Assembly (NCBI RefSeq): GCF_000613845.1
Contig: NZ_BAJT01000014.1
Coordinates: 1-64,000 of the forward strand
Direction of reading: 5' to 3'
Length of the DNA stretch: 64,000 nucleotides
Origin: Asaia astilbis JCM 15831
Lineage (GTDB): Bacteria; Pseudomonadota; Alphaproteobacteria; Acetobacterales; Acetobacteraceae
Below the pieces are notes generated by a model. That model saw only the letters and a program-made list of their open reading frames with translations. It was not told the DNA's origin and ran no database searches. Each line of letters opens with the position of its first letter. The stretch's first letter is position 1. Of this stretch, positions 1 to 8,317 are shown one piece after another. The position numbers were made by a program, and so were the translations under genes.

Positions 1-304
1 CAGCGACAGCGCCTGCCGCCACGACAGCTTTCCCGGCGTGGTGGCGACCCGAAGGCCGAGACGCCCCTGCATGCGCCTCCGCCGTTGGCTGAGCAGCTTT
101 GTGCTTCTTGCCTGCGGATTTGGTTTTCTTGTGATGGGCGGTGCTCTGATGAGACGAGGTCTTCGCCTTGCCAGAGCCCGCCTTGGCGGCATGTTTGTGA
201 TGGTGAGTGGCGTGTTTTGCCGTCTGTGATGCGGCTTCTGCCTGTGCGCCGAGCGGCAACAGAATCGTCAGCCCGATACCAGAGACGATGCGGAGTGTCT
301 TCAT
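1..304 (-). CDS. Partial exported protein with Lys/His-rich N-terminus
   Basis: The reading frame opens at an ATG at 304 and runs without a stop off the left edge, so only the first 101 residues are visible. The N-terminus is a clear signal peptide: a short basic start (MKTLR) and a hydrophobic stretch ending near LGAQAEA. A low-complexity segment follows, dominated by Lys, His, Ala and Ser, with many HH and HHK groups. Such linkers often separate a signal peptide from a periplasmic enzymatic domain, but that domain lies outside the window, so no function can be given. The DsrE-like gene upstream on the same strand ends 50 bases before it, so the two may be co-transcribed. Confidence 0.6.
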   Translation of the reverse strand, partial: MKTLRIVSGIGLTILLPLGAQAEAASQTAKHATHHHKHAAKAGSGKAKTSSHQSTAHHKKTKSAGKKHKAAQPTAEAHAGASRPSGRHHAGKAVVAAGAVA

Positions 305-353
305 GGGTGCATGGGTGCCAAGTTGTGACGCCTTGGGCAAGAGGGCGACGCCA

Positions 354-728
354 CTACAAGCTCAAAATCTGAGCGTCTGCGCTCCGTTCGAGAAAGGTGG
401 TCACACCGCAAATACGCACTTCGGGGCAAAGATCATGTTCCGACAGGCCTGCGGCTTTCACACCGGCCTCACACGCCAGCACCTCGCCCCCAAGCTCGAA
501 AATGGCCGATCTCAGGGTGTCGAACCCGGCCACTCGTCTCTCCTGAAAAACCTGGTTGAGTTCAGCGCCCTCCAGCCCCGACCAGTCGAGACGGAGCGCT
601 TCGACGCTTAACCCTCCTGCAAAAAGAATGACCTCTCGCCCTAGAGCGAGCGCGCCTGCGGCAAGCACAAAAGCGTGATGTGCTCGCTCAAAGGACCGAT
701 CCGCCAGAATGATCGCCATCATCCGCAT
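354..728 (-). CDS. DsrE/DsrF-like small protein
   Basis: This protein of 124 residues resembles the DsrE/DsrF-like fold used in sulfur-relay and peroxiredoxin-like proteins. It starts with a strand (MMAIILAD) and continues through a helix rich in Ala and Leu to a second strand (EVILFAGG). Cysteines lie in LACEAG, DLCPEV and ICGVTT; the middle one resembles the conserved cysteine region of the family. The ATG at 728 overlaps the moeB stop codon by one base (TGATG), which implies translational coupling. A longer in-frame start upstream lies inside moeB and is less likely. The pairing with an E1-like adenylyltransferase fits a sulfur-transfer role, but the exact partner is not shown by the sequence. 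Confidence 0.65.
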   Translation of the reverse strand: MRMMAIILADRSFERAHHAFVLAAGALALGREVILFAGGLSVEALRLDWSGLEGAELNQVFQERRVAGFDTLRSAIFELGGEVLACEAGVKAAGLSEHDLCPEVRICGVTTFLERSADAQILSL

Positions 729-1507
729 CAGAGTGCTCCCCTCCCGCAACAGGAACACGCCGGATCAGGCGGCAGATCGAAAGAACGAAAAGACGCGTCC
801 AGCGCGCTCCAGACCAGAACGCGCCCTGTCAGACCTTTGCCGAGAGAGAGCAATTCCTTGAGCGCCTCTGTCGCCATCAACGTACCGATCACACCGGTGA
901 CTGCCCCAAAAATTCCAGCCTGCCCGCAGCTGAGCGCTGTCGTCTCATCGGCATCGGGATAAAGGCATCGGTAGCAAGGGCCTCCGCTTCGAGGGGAAAA
1001 CGTGGAGAGCGTGCCCTCAAAGCGCTGAACAGCACCGGAGATGAGCGTTTTGTCCTGAGCCCAGCTGCAGTCTGCCACCGCGTAGCGGGTCGCAAAATTG
1101 TCGCACCCATCGCAGACCAGATCGTAAGACCCGATCAGCTCAGGAAGAGTCGTCGCATCCGCCCTCAGAGAGTAGGTCACAATTTCGATCTGAGGGTTCA
1201 ATGCGGAGAGACGCTTTTCTGCGCTGGCAACTTTCGCCTGACCGATATCGTCACTGTCGAACAAAATCTGACGCTGAAGATTGCTCAACTCGACCCGATC
1301 GTCATCGACAAGACCGATACGACCGACACCGGCTGCCGCCAGATAGAGAGCAACCGGGCTTCCAAGCCCACCCGCACCGACGATGAGCACGGACGATTCG
1401 CGAAGCTTCGCCTGGCCGACTGCGCCAACCTCCGGCAGCAGAATATGCCGCGAATAACGGTTCAGATCGTCATCAGAGAAATCGAGATCAAAGGATTCGG
1501 GCAACAT
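728..1507 (-). CDS. moeB: MoeB/ThiF-family adenylyltransferase
   Basis: This is an E1-like enzyme of the HesA/MoeB/ThiF family, 259 residues from the ATG at 1507. MoeB adenylates the C-terminal glycine of MoaD so that it can be thiocarboxylated for molybdopterin synthesis. The family opening RYSRHILLPEVG is present. It is followed by the nucleotide-binding loop GAGGLGSP near residues 44-51 and the acidic/arginine motif NLQRQILF. Two cysteine pairs, CYRC in the middle and CSCC at the extreme C-terminus, match the structural zinc site. There is no rhodanese domain, so this is the short form. The frame extends upstream to 1621, but the added residues are unlike the family and the start at 1507 is preferred. 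It could be ThiF rather than MoeB. Confidence 0.85.
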   Translation of the reverse strand: MLPESFDLDFSDDDLNRYSRHILLPEVGAVGQAKLRESSVLIVGAGGLGSPVALYLAAAGVGRIGLVDDDRVELSNLQRQILFDSDDIGQAKVASAEKRLSALNPQIEIVTYSLRADATTLPELIGSYDLVCDGCDNFATRYAVADCSWAQDKTLISGAVQRFEGTLSTFSPRSGGPCYRCLYPDADETTALSCGQAGIFGAVTGVIGTLMATEALKELLSLGKGLTGRVLVWSALDASFRSFDLPPDPACSCCGRGAL

Positions 1508-1767
1508 TATGAAGAGGCTTCTCAAAGAAGGAAAAAAACTTCGTTGGATCTCAGGATTCAGGTGACAAAAGCCCCTGCAATCCCATAGCATAAATCCATC
1601 AAGTCCAAAAAATTGAGGCATCCGACGCCCGAAACCGCCGTTGTAACAAGCTGACCGTCAGAAATGTGCCCGGGCCGTCCGTTAGCATCCCCATTTGCAA
1701 GTGACTGAGAAACCGCCATGAGAAACTCAGCAGGAATGTCTTTCGGCCTTTCAGCCTCTCGGAGCGT

Positions 1768-2292
1768 GTGAGAGTGCCGTCGCTGAGACGCACGCCTCAT
1801 CTGGCTGGCGTCTTTTTCGTCGCGATGGCCTGCATCTACGCTGTGTCACCCTATCTCGCGCTGTGGTCCCTTTCATCGGCCTTCAGAAGCCATGACACGG
1901 CCACACTCTCTGAACACATCGACTGGAGTGCGCTCTCGACCAGCCTGAAGGCTGATGCAATTGACGCGCTCATCGGTCCGCCTCCTGCCGCAGACGATCT
2001 TCCCGATTTTGGAACGTCTTTCGCGTCAGACGCGGTGTCTCACGCCATCGATACGCGCCTCACACCCGAGCTGCTCATGACGATGGCGTCGCAGATGATG
2101 CCGGCACCCAAGGCTGCGCTAAGCTTCAGCCTCAGGCAGCTCTATGATCGACTTTCGGCTCATTTTGTCTCGCCTCTCTGCTTCGAGGCTGGCGTCATCA
2201 CCACGCCCGGACGTCGGCCCACCATCGTTCACATGAAGTTCGAGCAATGGCGCTGGAAAATCACCGGCCTCGACATTCCCAGATCGGTCTAA
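1768..2292 (+). CDS. DUF2939 family membrane-anchored protein
   Basis: This 174-residue protein has one hydrophobic segment near the N-terminus (about residues 12-32), then a soluble part that begins LSSAFRSHDTATLSEHIDW. That arrangement is typical of DUF2939 proteins, which have an N-terminal anchor and a periplasmic domain of unknown role. The start is a GTG at 1768 preceded by GGAG; no ATG fits better. It is divergent from moeB and convergent with the GT2 gene, so it appears to be transcribed alone. No catalytic residues can be proposed. Confidence 0.65.
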   Translation: MRVPSLRRTPHLAGVFFVAMACIYAVSPYLALWSLSSAFRSHDTATLSEHIDWSALSTSLKADAIDALIGPPPAADDLPDFGTSFASDAVSHAIDTRLTPELLMTMASQMMPAPKAALSFSLRQLYDRLSAHFVSPLCFEAGVITTPGRRPTIVHMKFEQWRWKITGLDIPRSV

Positions 2293-2351
2293 TCGCTCAG
2301 GTTGCGTTGAGAGCAGCCTTTCAGACGAAGGGCGTTACGCACCCGTAGCGT

Positions 2352-3464
2352 TCAACGACGCTGTCTGAAAGCGAAGCCCAGACGACGCGATATCCTCACA
2401 ACCGCGAAAGGCAGGACCAGCGCCTTACGGGATCTGGAGCGTAAAACGAGCCGAAAAAGACGGAGTCTCATCCGGTCTTCAAAGCGCAGGCGTGTATGTG
2501 CGGCAATCACCGTCGCAAACTCATCCAGCATGTCCACCAGCTCGTCACGATGCCGGGCCATTCTGATCTCATGGTCATACCGCGCATAGTAGATCGCCCT
2601 GAACGCCTCGCCCGCAATCAGATTACAGAAACGAGGAAAAAGAAGCTCACGTACATAAATACTGCGACGCTCGGTATCTGCCGAAAACAGCAGACAAAGC
2701 TTTCGAATATAAAGCATCCGACTACGGCTCATCCGAATGCTGTAGGATGTACTGTTCTTGTTGATGCACCAGACTGTCACAGCCGTAGGAAAGAAATGAT
2801 TCGTGTACCCGGCCCGAAAGAGCCTCAGGAACAAATCATCATCTTCATAGCCCATAAACTGAGGATCGAACCCGCCAACGGCCTCAAAAGCCTGCCTTGC
2901 AATAATCGAAGCAGAAGGCAGGATCATCATATCCTGCTTGAGTAAATCCTCGATCGACTGTTTCGGGTGTTTGCTATGACGCGTTGCAATCGACGTCGCG
3001 AGAATATAGCCATTCTCATCCGCCTCCATCAGCTCGCCATAGGCCCAGCCGAAATGGGGATCTCGTTCAGGGACCTGCTGCAAAAGGAGCTCGACGTGAT
3101 TTCTGAGAAAAAAATCGTCCTGATCGAGAAAGCAAAGGTACTCAGCCTTCGTAAGAGAAACGCCCATATTGCGCGCGCTTCCCTGACCTCCATTTTCCTT
3201 GCGATGCACCGCAATGCCCAGCGCATCGGTGATTTCCAGGAGGGCAGCGGACTCTTCTGCCGATGACCCGTCATCGATGATAAGGAATTCGTCGACCGTG
3301 ACGGTCTGGGCGAGCACACTGCGGATCGCCCGCTCGATGTATCTGGACCCATTATAAAAAGGAATGATGACGGCAACCGAATGACGCCCTGCCTCTGGCA
3401 AGCTCTTCGTCGCCGTGGATTTCGCCTTCGTCGTCACAGATTTCGGGCTTGCAGCTCGGGCCAT
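2352..3464 (-). CDS. Family 2 glycosyltransferase
   Basis: This is a GT-A fold transferase of 370 residues. After a basic, Ala/Thr/Lys-rich N-terminal tail of about 27 residues comes the family opening VAVIIPFYNGSRYIERAI, then the nucleotide-sugar aspartates (LIIDDGSS, FLDQDD). A later GYEDDDLFLR segment matches the ED motif that carries the catalytic base in inverting GT2 enzymes. The last 120 residues are rich in Arg and Leu helices and may contact the membrane or a partner. It stands alone between two small genes, so the acceptor glycan cannot be deduced. Confidence is high for the family and low for the substrate. Confidence 0.85.
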   Translation of the reverse strand: MARAASPKSVTTKAKSTATKSLPEAGRHSVAVIIPFYNGSRYIERAIRSVLAQTVTVDEFLIIDDGSSAEESAALLEITDALGIAVHRKENGGQGSARNMGVSLTKAEYLCFLDQDDFFLRNHVELLLQQVPERDPHFGWAYGELMEADENGYILATSIATRHSKHPKQSIEDLLKQDMMILPSASIIARQAFEAVGGFDPQFMGYEDDDLFLRLFRAGYTNHFFPTAVTVWCINKNSTSYSIRMSRSRMLYIRKLCLLFSADTERRSIYVRELLFPRFCNLIAGEAFRAIYYARYDHEIRMARHRDELVDMLDEFATVIAAHTRLRFEDRMRLRLFRLVLRSRSRKALVLPFAVVRISRRLGFAFRQRR

Positions 3465-3589
3465 GAAGACGCTTTCCTTTTATCATGCCGATCTCTCTTC
3501 GGCGTATCGCCGAAAGATTACCGGCATCACCCCGTCGGGCCGGGTCTAGAAGCACCCTCAGCACACGACGGCGTGAAACTCCAGCATTT

Positions 3590-3814
3590 TCAGGCTGGAG
3601 GGAGGTCTTCCTCGAGCACAGTGATATGGATGGCATAGGACACTTCGCCCTCATCCTCATCACGATGCACCGTACCGATCAGCTCACCATTGACGGCTAG
3701 CTCGACCGTATGACCAGCACGTGCCGGCGCATTGACAGTCAGTTGTGCAGAACCGAGCAGACGACGCAGGGTCGTTTGCAGACGGGTAAGCTCCGAAGCA
3801 GAGATAGTAGCCAT
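3590..3814 (-). CDS. DUF3126 family protein
   Basis: This is a 74-residue cytosolic protein of the DUF3126 family, common in Alphaproteobacteria. The family pattern is visible as an N-terminal helix (RLQTTLRRLLGSAQ), then GELIGTVHRDEDEGEVSYA near the C-terminus, where homologues carry a similar stretch of Arg, Asp and Glu followed by GEVSY. A GGAG ribosome-binding site precedes the ATG. The function of the family is not known. It is divergent from the secreted protein at 3973. Confidence 0.8.
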   Translation of the reverse strand: MATISASELTRLQTTLRRLLGSAQLTVNAPARAGHTVELAVNGELIGTVHRDEDEGEVSYAIHITVLEEDLPPA

Positions 3815-3972
3815 GATGACTCCAGGAGTTTGAAAACCGGAGCGTTCTTTAGAGCATCCCGCGCGTGCGCGAAACCTCCTTAAAAGAAGCTTCTCTCCAC
3901 TTTACGTGGCCTTTCTGCTGCCATCTTTCCTTCGCAGCCTCTTCGTTCAGCCTGTCCAGATCCGGAATCATC

Positions 3973-4458
3973 ATGCGTTATGTCCTTTTCATTCTTGCGA
4001 TCCTCGTTGCGGTTACGGGCAAAACGGCCTTCGCTGCCGGCGCACCAGCCCATCTCGCTGCGTCGCTGTCACGCCAGATCTCCAGTGAAGGCGCGCGCGC
4101 TGCTGCGTGGCAGCTCACACTGGACCACGGATGGCTGCGGGTGGAACGCGACGTCGCAACCAATAACCCGGCCCTGAAGGCCGCCGAACTCCGCGCGCTC
4201 CTCGATCACACACCCAGGCATGAGAGAGAGGCGATGCAACGGGCATTACGCGCTCGCTTGCAGATGAATACCCTGGCAGGGCTTGCGGCTCTCTCCCCGG
4301 TAGCACACAGCCCCTATTCCGGCGGCACCGTCTGCGGGGCCGGAGATGCTCACTGGAAACATCGCTTGCAACCGTCCCTGATCGCGGTTCACGACATTAC
4401 CTATGCTCTTCAGAGAGAAGACTGCCTGAAAGCACTCCATCTGCATTCCAGACATTGA
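3973..4458 (+). CDS. Small secreted protein of unknown function
   Basis: From the ATG at 3973 the product is 161 residues and begins with a strong signal peptide (MRYVLFILAILVAVTGKTAFA). The mature part is rich in Ala, Arg and His and has two cysteines near the C-terminus (GTVCGAGD and REDCLKA) that could form a disulfide in the periplasm. The frame stays open upstream to 3865, but that extension would bury the signal peptide. I do not recognise a family. The next gene, also exported, lies 87 bases downstream on the same strand. Confidence 0.6.
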   Translation: MRYVLFILAILVAVTGKTAFAAGAPAHLAASLSRQISSEGARAAAWQLTLDHGWLRVERDVATNNPALKAAELRALLDHTPRHEREAMQRALRARLQMNTLAGLAALSPVAHSPYSGGTVCGAGDAHWKHRLQPSLIAVHDITYALQREDCLKALHLHSRH

Positions 4459-4545
4459 AACGATCTTTAAGAACGGTCACACAGAACTTCTTCGCTCCAG
4501 GACAGTTTCCGTCGTAGGTTCACCATCACGAACCCGTGACACACC

Positions 4546-5154
4546 ATGCATCGAGGAATTTCTTTGGCTTCCACCCTGCGCTTCGCTCCGGGCGTTATCG
4601 CGCTTCTGAGCCTCTCCGGCTGCGGCTACTTCGACTCTCGGGAAGCCCATCGCGCTCAAATTGCCATGATCGGCATGACATCAAATGATCTTCAGGCCTG
4701 CGCCGGTATCCCGGCCTCGACCAAAGTGCTCAACGATACCACGCAGATCTATCAGTACGTGGGAACGATGAATCTCCCAACGGCAAGTGACTCGACGCTC
4801 ATCCCCATTCAGCAATTCCTGAACATCGCCCAAGTCACCCTTGGCGGCGCAGGGACGAGCTGCAAAGCCGTGATCCGCCTCGATCACGATCGGATTTCGG
4901 AAGTGCATTACACCGGCGATGACGATGAGATCATCGGTTCGGACGGCATCTGCTCGATCATCACCCGTGGTTGCGCCAGACAGCCCGAGGCGAGCATGCG
5001 CAAGGTCAATGGCGGGCCATTCGGCCCGGTTTCCGCATTCCAGTCGCCTGCCGCGCCGAATCAGAGCACGACGGCCACCTATAACCAGCAATCGGGTCAG
5101 ACGGTGCCCAATTACACCGATAAGACCAAGCCGGTTATCGTTCCACGGCCCTGA
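4546..5154 (+). CDS. Putative outer-membrane lipoprotein
   Basis: This 202-residue protein has a lipobox (LSLSGC) after a basic and hydrophobic signal segment, so lipidation at about Cys26 is expected. The segment [15 protein letters not shown] has the spacing of the GMT-x-V-x-x-L-G-x-P turn of the BamE/SmpA fold, but the similarity is weak. A Gln/Thr/Pro-rich tail ends the protein. The final 20 bases overlap, tail to tail, the 3' end of pdxJ on the other strand. It is possibly an envelope quality-control lipoprotein, but its function is unassigned. Confidence 0.6.
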   Translation: MHRGISLASTLRFAPGVIALLSLSGCGYFDSREAHRAQIAMIGMTSNDLQACAGIPASTKVLNDTTQIYQYVGTMNLPTASDSTLIPIQQFLNIAQVTLGGAGTSCKAVIRLDHDRISEVHYTGDDDEIIGSDGICSIITRGCARQPEASMRKVNGGPFGPVSAFQSPAAPNQSTTATYNQQSGQTVPNYTDKTKPVIVPRP

Positions 5155-5866
5155 AGACAGCCCCGGTCGCGATCTCCCGCTTCATGCGCGAAATCGCTCC
5201 GGGCAGGCCTACGAGAATGGCCTCGCCAATCAGGAAATGCCCGATATTGAGCTCACGCAAACCGGGCAGGCCCGCGACACGACCGACATTGTCAAATGTC
5301 AGGCCATGACCCGCGTGGAGTTCAAGCCCGTGCGTTTCTGCTGCCAGAGCACCCTCATAAAGGCGGCGGAACTCAGCATCTTCTGGGTCATGCGCGTAAG
5401 CTCCGGTATGCAGCTCTACCACCTGTCCGCCGACCCGGGCTGACGCTTCAATCTGCGCTGGAACCGGATCAATGAAGAGCGACACGCGGATACCGGCCTC
5501 ACGTAATCTGGCTATCCTGGCCTGCAGATCGGCTTGCTGACCGAGCACGTCAAGCCCCCCTTCCGTCGTCACCTCTTCACGCCGTTCCGGCACCAGACAG
5601 CAGGCATGAGGGCGCAGCTCACACGCCATCGCCACCATCTCGTCCGTCGCCGCCATCTCGAAGTTCAGAGGCACCGTCAGCTCGCGGCGCAGACGAATCA
5701 TATCCTCATCGCGGATATGTCGACGATCCTCACGCAAATGCGCCGTAATGCCGTCCGCACCATGCTGGGCCGCAAGCAGAGCCGCGTCGACAGGGTCGGG
5801 ATGCGTTCCGCCGCGCGCGTTGCGCACGGTTGCGACATGATCGATGTTGACGCCAAGTCTGATCAT
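5135..5866 (-). CDS. pdxJ: Pyridoxine 5'-phosphate synthase PdxJ
   Basis: PdxJ condenses 1-deoxyxylulose 5-phosphate with 3-amino-2-oxopropyl phosphate to give pyridoxine 5'-phosphate, the last ring-forming step of the DXP-dependent B6 pathway. The protein is 243 residues, the usual length. It opens with the invariant [16 protein letters not shown] and continues with [25 protein letters not shown], a [10 protein letters not shown] phosphate-binding segment and [12 protein letters not shown] near the end. The ATG at 5866 has a GGAGAG ribosome-binding site. It overlaps the stop codon of the restored pdxA frame (ATGA), so the two B6 genes are coupled. The longer frame upstream to 5965 is the shifted end of pdxA. 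Confidence 0.95.
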   Translation of the reverse strand: MIRLGVNIDHVATVRNARGGTHPDPVDAALLAAQHGADGITAHLREDRRHIRDEDMIRLRRELTVPLNFEMAATDEMVAMACELRPHACCLVPERREEVTTEGGLDVLGQQADLQARIARLREAGIRVSLFIDPVPAQIEASARVGGQVVELHTGAYAHDPEDAEFRRLYEGALAAETHGLELHAGHGLTFDNVGRVAGLPGLRELNIGHFLIGEAILVGLPGAISRMKREIATGAVFRAVER

Positions 5867-6848
5867 GAGAGTCTCTCCTTGCTTGCAACACGCTGCGTTC
5901 CCAGATCGCGTGCCATGCTCAGCGCAGCGAGCAGGCTGGCCGGGTCGCAAGGCCTTTCCCTGCAATCGAGAAAGCCGTGCCGTGATCAGGGGATGTGCGG
6001 ATTATGGGCAGACCGAGTGTCACATTCACTCCCGTCGCCATATCCAGGGTCTTGAGCGGAATCAGGGCCTGATCGTGATACATGCACAAGGCAGCGTCAT
6101 AGAGCGGTCTCGCCAGATCCGTAAAAAGCGTATCCGGGGGATAGGGCCCGGTCACGTCCACCCCATCACGACGGAGCGCCTCAATCGCGGGCTGGATGAT
6201 CGTCTGCTCTTCCATTCCCATCACGCCCCCCTCTCCGGCATGAGGGTTCAGGCCAGCCACAGCGATGCGCGGCTGCGCCAGGCCAAAATCCTGACGCAGA
6301 GCCTGCGCCAAGGCACGCCCAACCTGCACGATGCGTTGGATCGACAACATCTCAAGCGCGTTACGCAGGCTGACATGGACCGTAACCGGCACGACACGGA
6401 GACGGGGTGAGGCCAGCATCATGATTTCTTCACCCGCAACGCCGCAGAGTGAGGCCAGAAACTCCGTATGCCCGGGAAATCCGAACCCGGCCTCCTTGAG
6501 AACGAATTTGCTGATCGGATTGGTGACGACAGCCGAAACGCTGCCTTCCAGAGCCAGACGCGTCGCCATCTCGATCGATCCGATAATGCCCGGTGCCATG
6601 GCACCATCGGGCTGACCCGGCACCACTGGCTTGGGGAGTGTGATCGGCATGACGGGCACGGCATCCCTGAAAACCGCCGCTGCCTCTTCGGGCGACAGCA
6701 CGATCCTTACCGGCACCAGCCCCTTCAGGAGAACCGGATCACCGATCCAGAGAAAGGCATCGTTGCGTTCCTGCGATGCCTTCCAGGCGAGAGCTGTCAG
6801 CTCGGGGCCAATCCCGGCGGGATCTCCCATCGTGAGTGCAGGCAGCAT
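5863..6848 (-). CDS. pdxA: 4-hydroxythreonine-4-phosphate dehydrogenase PdxA (frameshift near 5946)
   Basis: PdxA oxidises 4-phosphohydroxythreonine to the precursor used by PdxJ. The family signatures are visible: [12 protein letters not shown] at the start, [22 protein letters not shown] and the metal-site segment [11 protein letters not shown], then [11 protein letters not shown] chose the ATG at 6848 because GAGGGG sits just upstream; an ATG at 6860 lacks this. As given, the frame ends at 5919 with an aberrant tail. Adding one base near 5946 restores [13 protein letters not shown] and a stop that overlaps the pdxJ ATG, giving 328 residues, the normal length. I interpret the break as a one-base deletion. 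Confidence 0.93.
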
Positions 6849-6916
6849 GACGCCCCTCATCTGTTTGGTTCCAACCCGGGCAGATCGGTTTTGATCTCCA
6901 ATCGCCCTCAAGGACA

Positions 6917-8317
6917 TCAGCTCCGAGAGAACGCATCCAGAATACGAACCCAGGAACGGATACCCTTATGGAACGACTCAACGCCGTACTGCTCGTTGGG
7001 AGAATGAATCCGGTCATCATCCTGAGCAAATCCGACCAGCAACGAGTCCATATCAAGAGCTTCCTTGACCTCGGCCACAACCGGAATCGACCCACCACAG
7101 CCAATCGCCACAGCTGGAACGCCCCATTCCTCACTCAACGCCCCCAGAGCGGTCTGAAGCAAGGGGCCATTTTCCGGCACGGCAAACCCTGTGGACGCAC
7201 CATGTTCGGTAAAGCTCACCTTGGCATCGGAAGGCAATACAGATCGGATATGGGCGCGAAACGCAGCACGAACCGCTTCAGGATCCTGACCGGGAACAAG
7301 GCGGAAAGAGATTTTTGCCATCGCCCGGGCGGGAAGCACTGTCTTGAAACCGTCGCCCTCATATCCGCCTGAAATCCCGTTGATCTCGTAGCTCGGACGA
7401 GCCCAGATCTGCTCGATAGCCGTGAAGCCCTCCTCACCTGCCGGATGCGTGAGACCGACGGGAGCCAACGTCACGGAGTCATCGGAGAAGATCTTCTGCC
7501 ATTGGGCCCGCACAGCCTGTGACGGCACAACGACATTGTCATAGAAGCCAGGGAACGTCACGCGTCCCTTGTCGTCGCGTACCGTGCCAAGGGCCTTGCA
7601 AAGAAGCTCGATCGGATTGCGCGCTGCGTTGCCGAACATACCGGAATGCAGATCATGAGTCGCACAGATGATCTCGACTTCTTCCCCCACCAATCCGCGC
7701 AGGCCGGTCGTGATCGCCGGTGTCTTCCGGTCTGGCATCCCGGTATCGCAGATCAGAGCCACATCAGCCTTGAGCTCAGACGCATTGGCCTTGAGGAACG
7801 GCATGAGATTGGCTCCGCCACTTTCCTCTTCCCCTTCGATCAGGAGAGAAACCTTGACCGGAAGCGTTCCATGAACGGCTTTCCAGGCACGGCATGCCTC
7901 GATGAAGGTGAGCAACTGCCCCTTATCATCGGAAGCACCACGCGCCACGATAATCTTGCGGCCATCTGCCTCTGTCGTCACCGACGGCTCGAATGGGTCG
8001 CTCTTCCAGAGAGTAAGCGGATCGGTCGGTTGCACGTCATAATGACCGTAAAACAGCACGTGCAGCGCTGAACCTGCCTTTGGATCATGACCGACGACCA
8101 TCGGATGTCCCGGCGTTTCACGCACGCTCGCCTCGAAGCCTAGCCCTGTAAGCTCTGCGCGCAGCCATTCTGCCGCTCTCCGGCAGTCATCAGCGTGCTT
8201 CGGTTGTGCCGAAATGCTCGGAATACGCAGCAGGTCGAAAAGACGATCAAGACTCTTTTCGAGGTCCTGATCGACCTGCTTCAATACTGGTTCCGAGCTT
8301 TCAGTCACGCACGTCAT
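6917..8317 (-). CDS. M20 family metallo-dipeptidase
   Basis: This is a zinc-dependent dipeptidase or amidohydrolase of the M20 family (ArgE/DapE/CPG2 group), 466 residues. The first metal-ligand motif is [10 protein letters not shown], followed by ASDDKGQ with the bridging Asp, then the catalytic glutamate pair in [15 protein letters not shown], and a late histidine in RIHSPNEQY. The inserted dimerisation domain includes [12 protein letters not shown]. The long form with this layout is usually annotated as a peptidase acting on dipeptides in the cytoplasm. The start ATG at 8317 lies 17 bases inside the upstream glycosyltransferase gene. It is followed closely by pdxA, so the run secB to pdxJ may be one transcript. 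Confidence 0.88.
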   Translation of the reverse strand: MTCVTESSEPVLKQVDQDLEKSLDRLFDLLRIPSISAQPKHADDCRRAAEWLRAELTGLGFEASVRETPGHPMVVGHDPKAGSALHVLFYGHYDVQPTDPLTLWKSDPFEPSVTTEADGRKIIVARGASDDKGQLLTFIEACRAWKAVHGTLPVKVSLLIEGEEESGGANLMPFLKANASELKADVALICDTGMPDRKTPAITTGLRGLVGEEVEIICATHDLHSGMFGNAARNPIELLCKALGTVRDDKGRVTFPGFYDNVVVPSQAVRAQWQKIFSDDSVTLAPVGLTHPAGEEGFTAIEQIWARPSYEINGISGGYEGDGFKTVLPARAMAKISFRLVPGQDPEAVRAAFRAHIRSVLPSDAKVSFTEHGASTGFAVPENGPLLQTALGALSEEWGVPAVAIGCGGSIPVVAEVKEALDMDSLLVGFAQDDDRIHSPNEQYGVESFHKGIRSWVRILDAFSRS

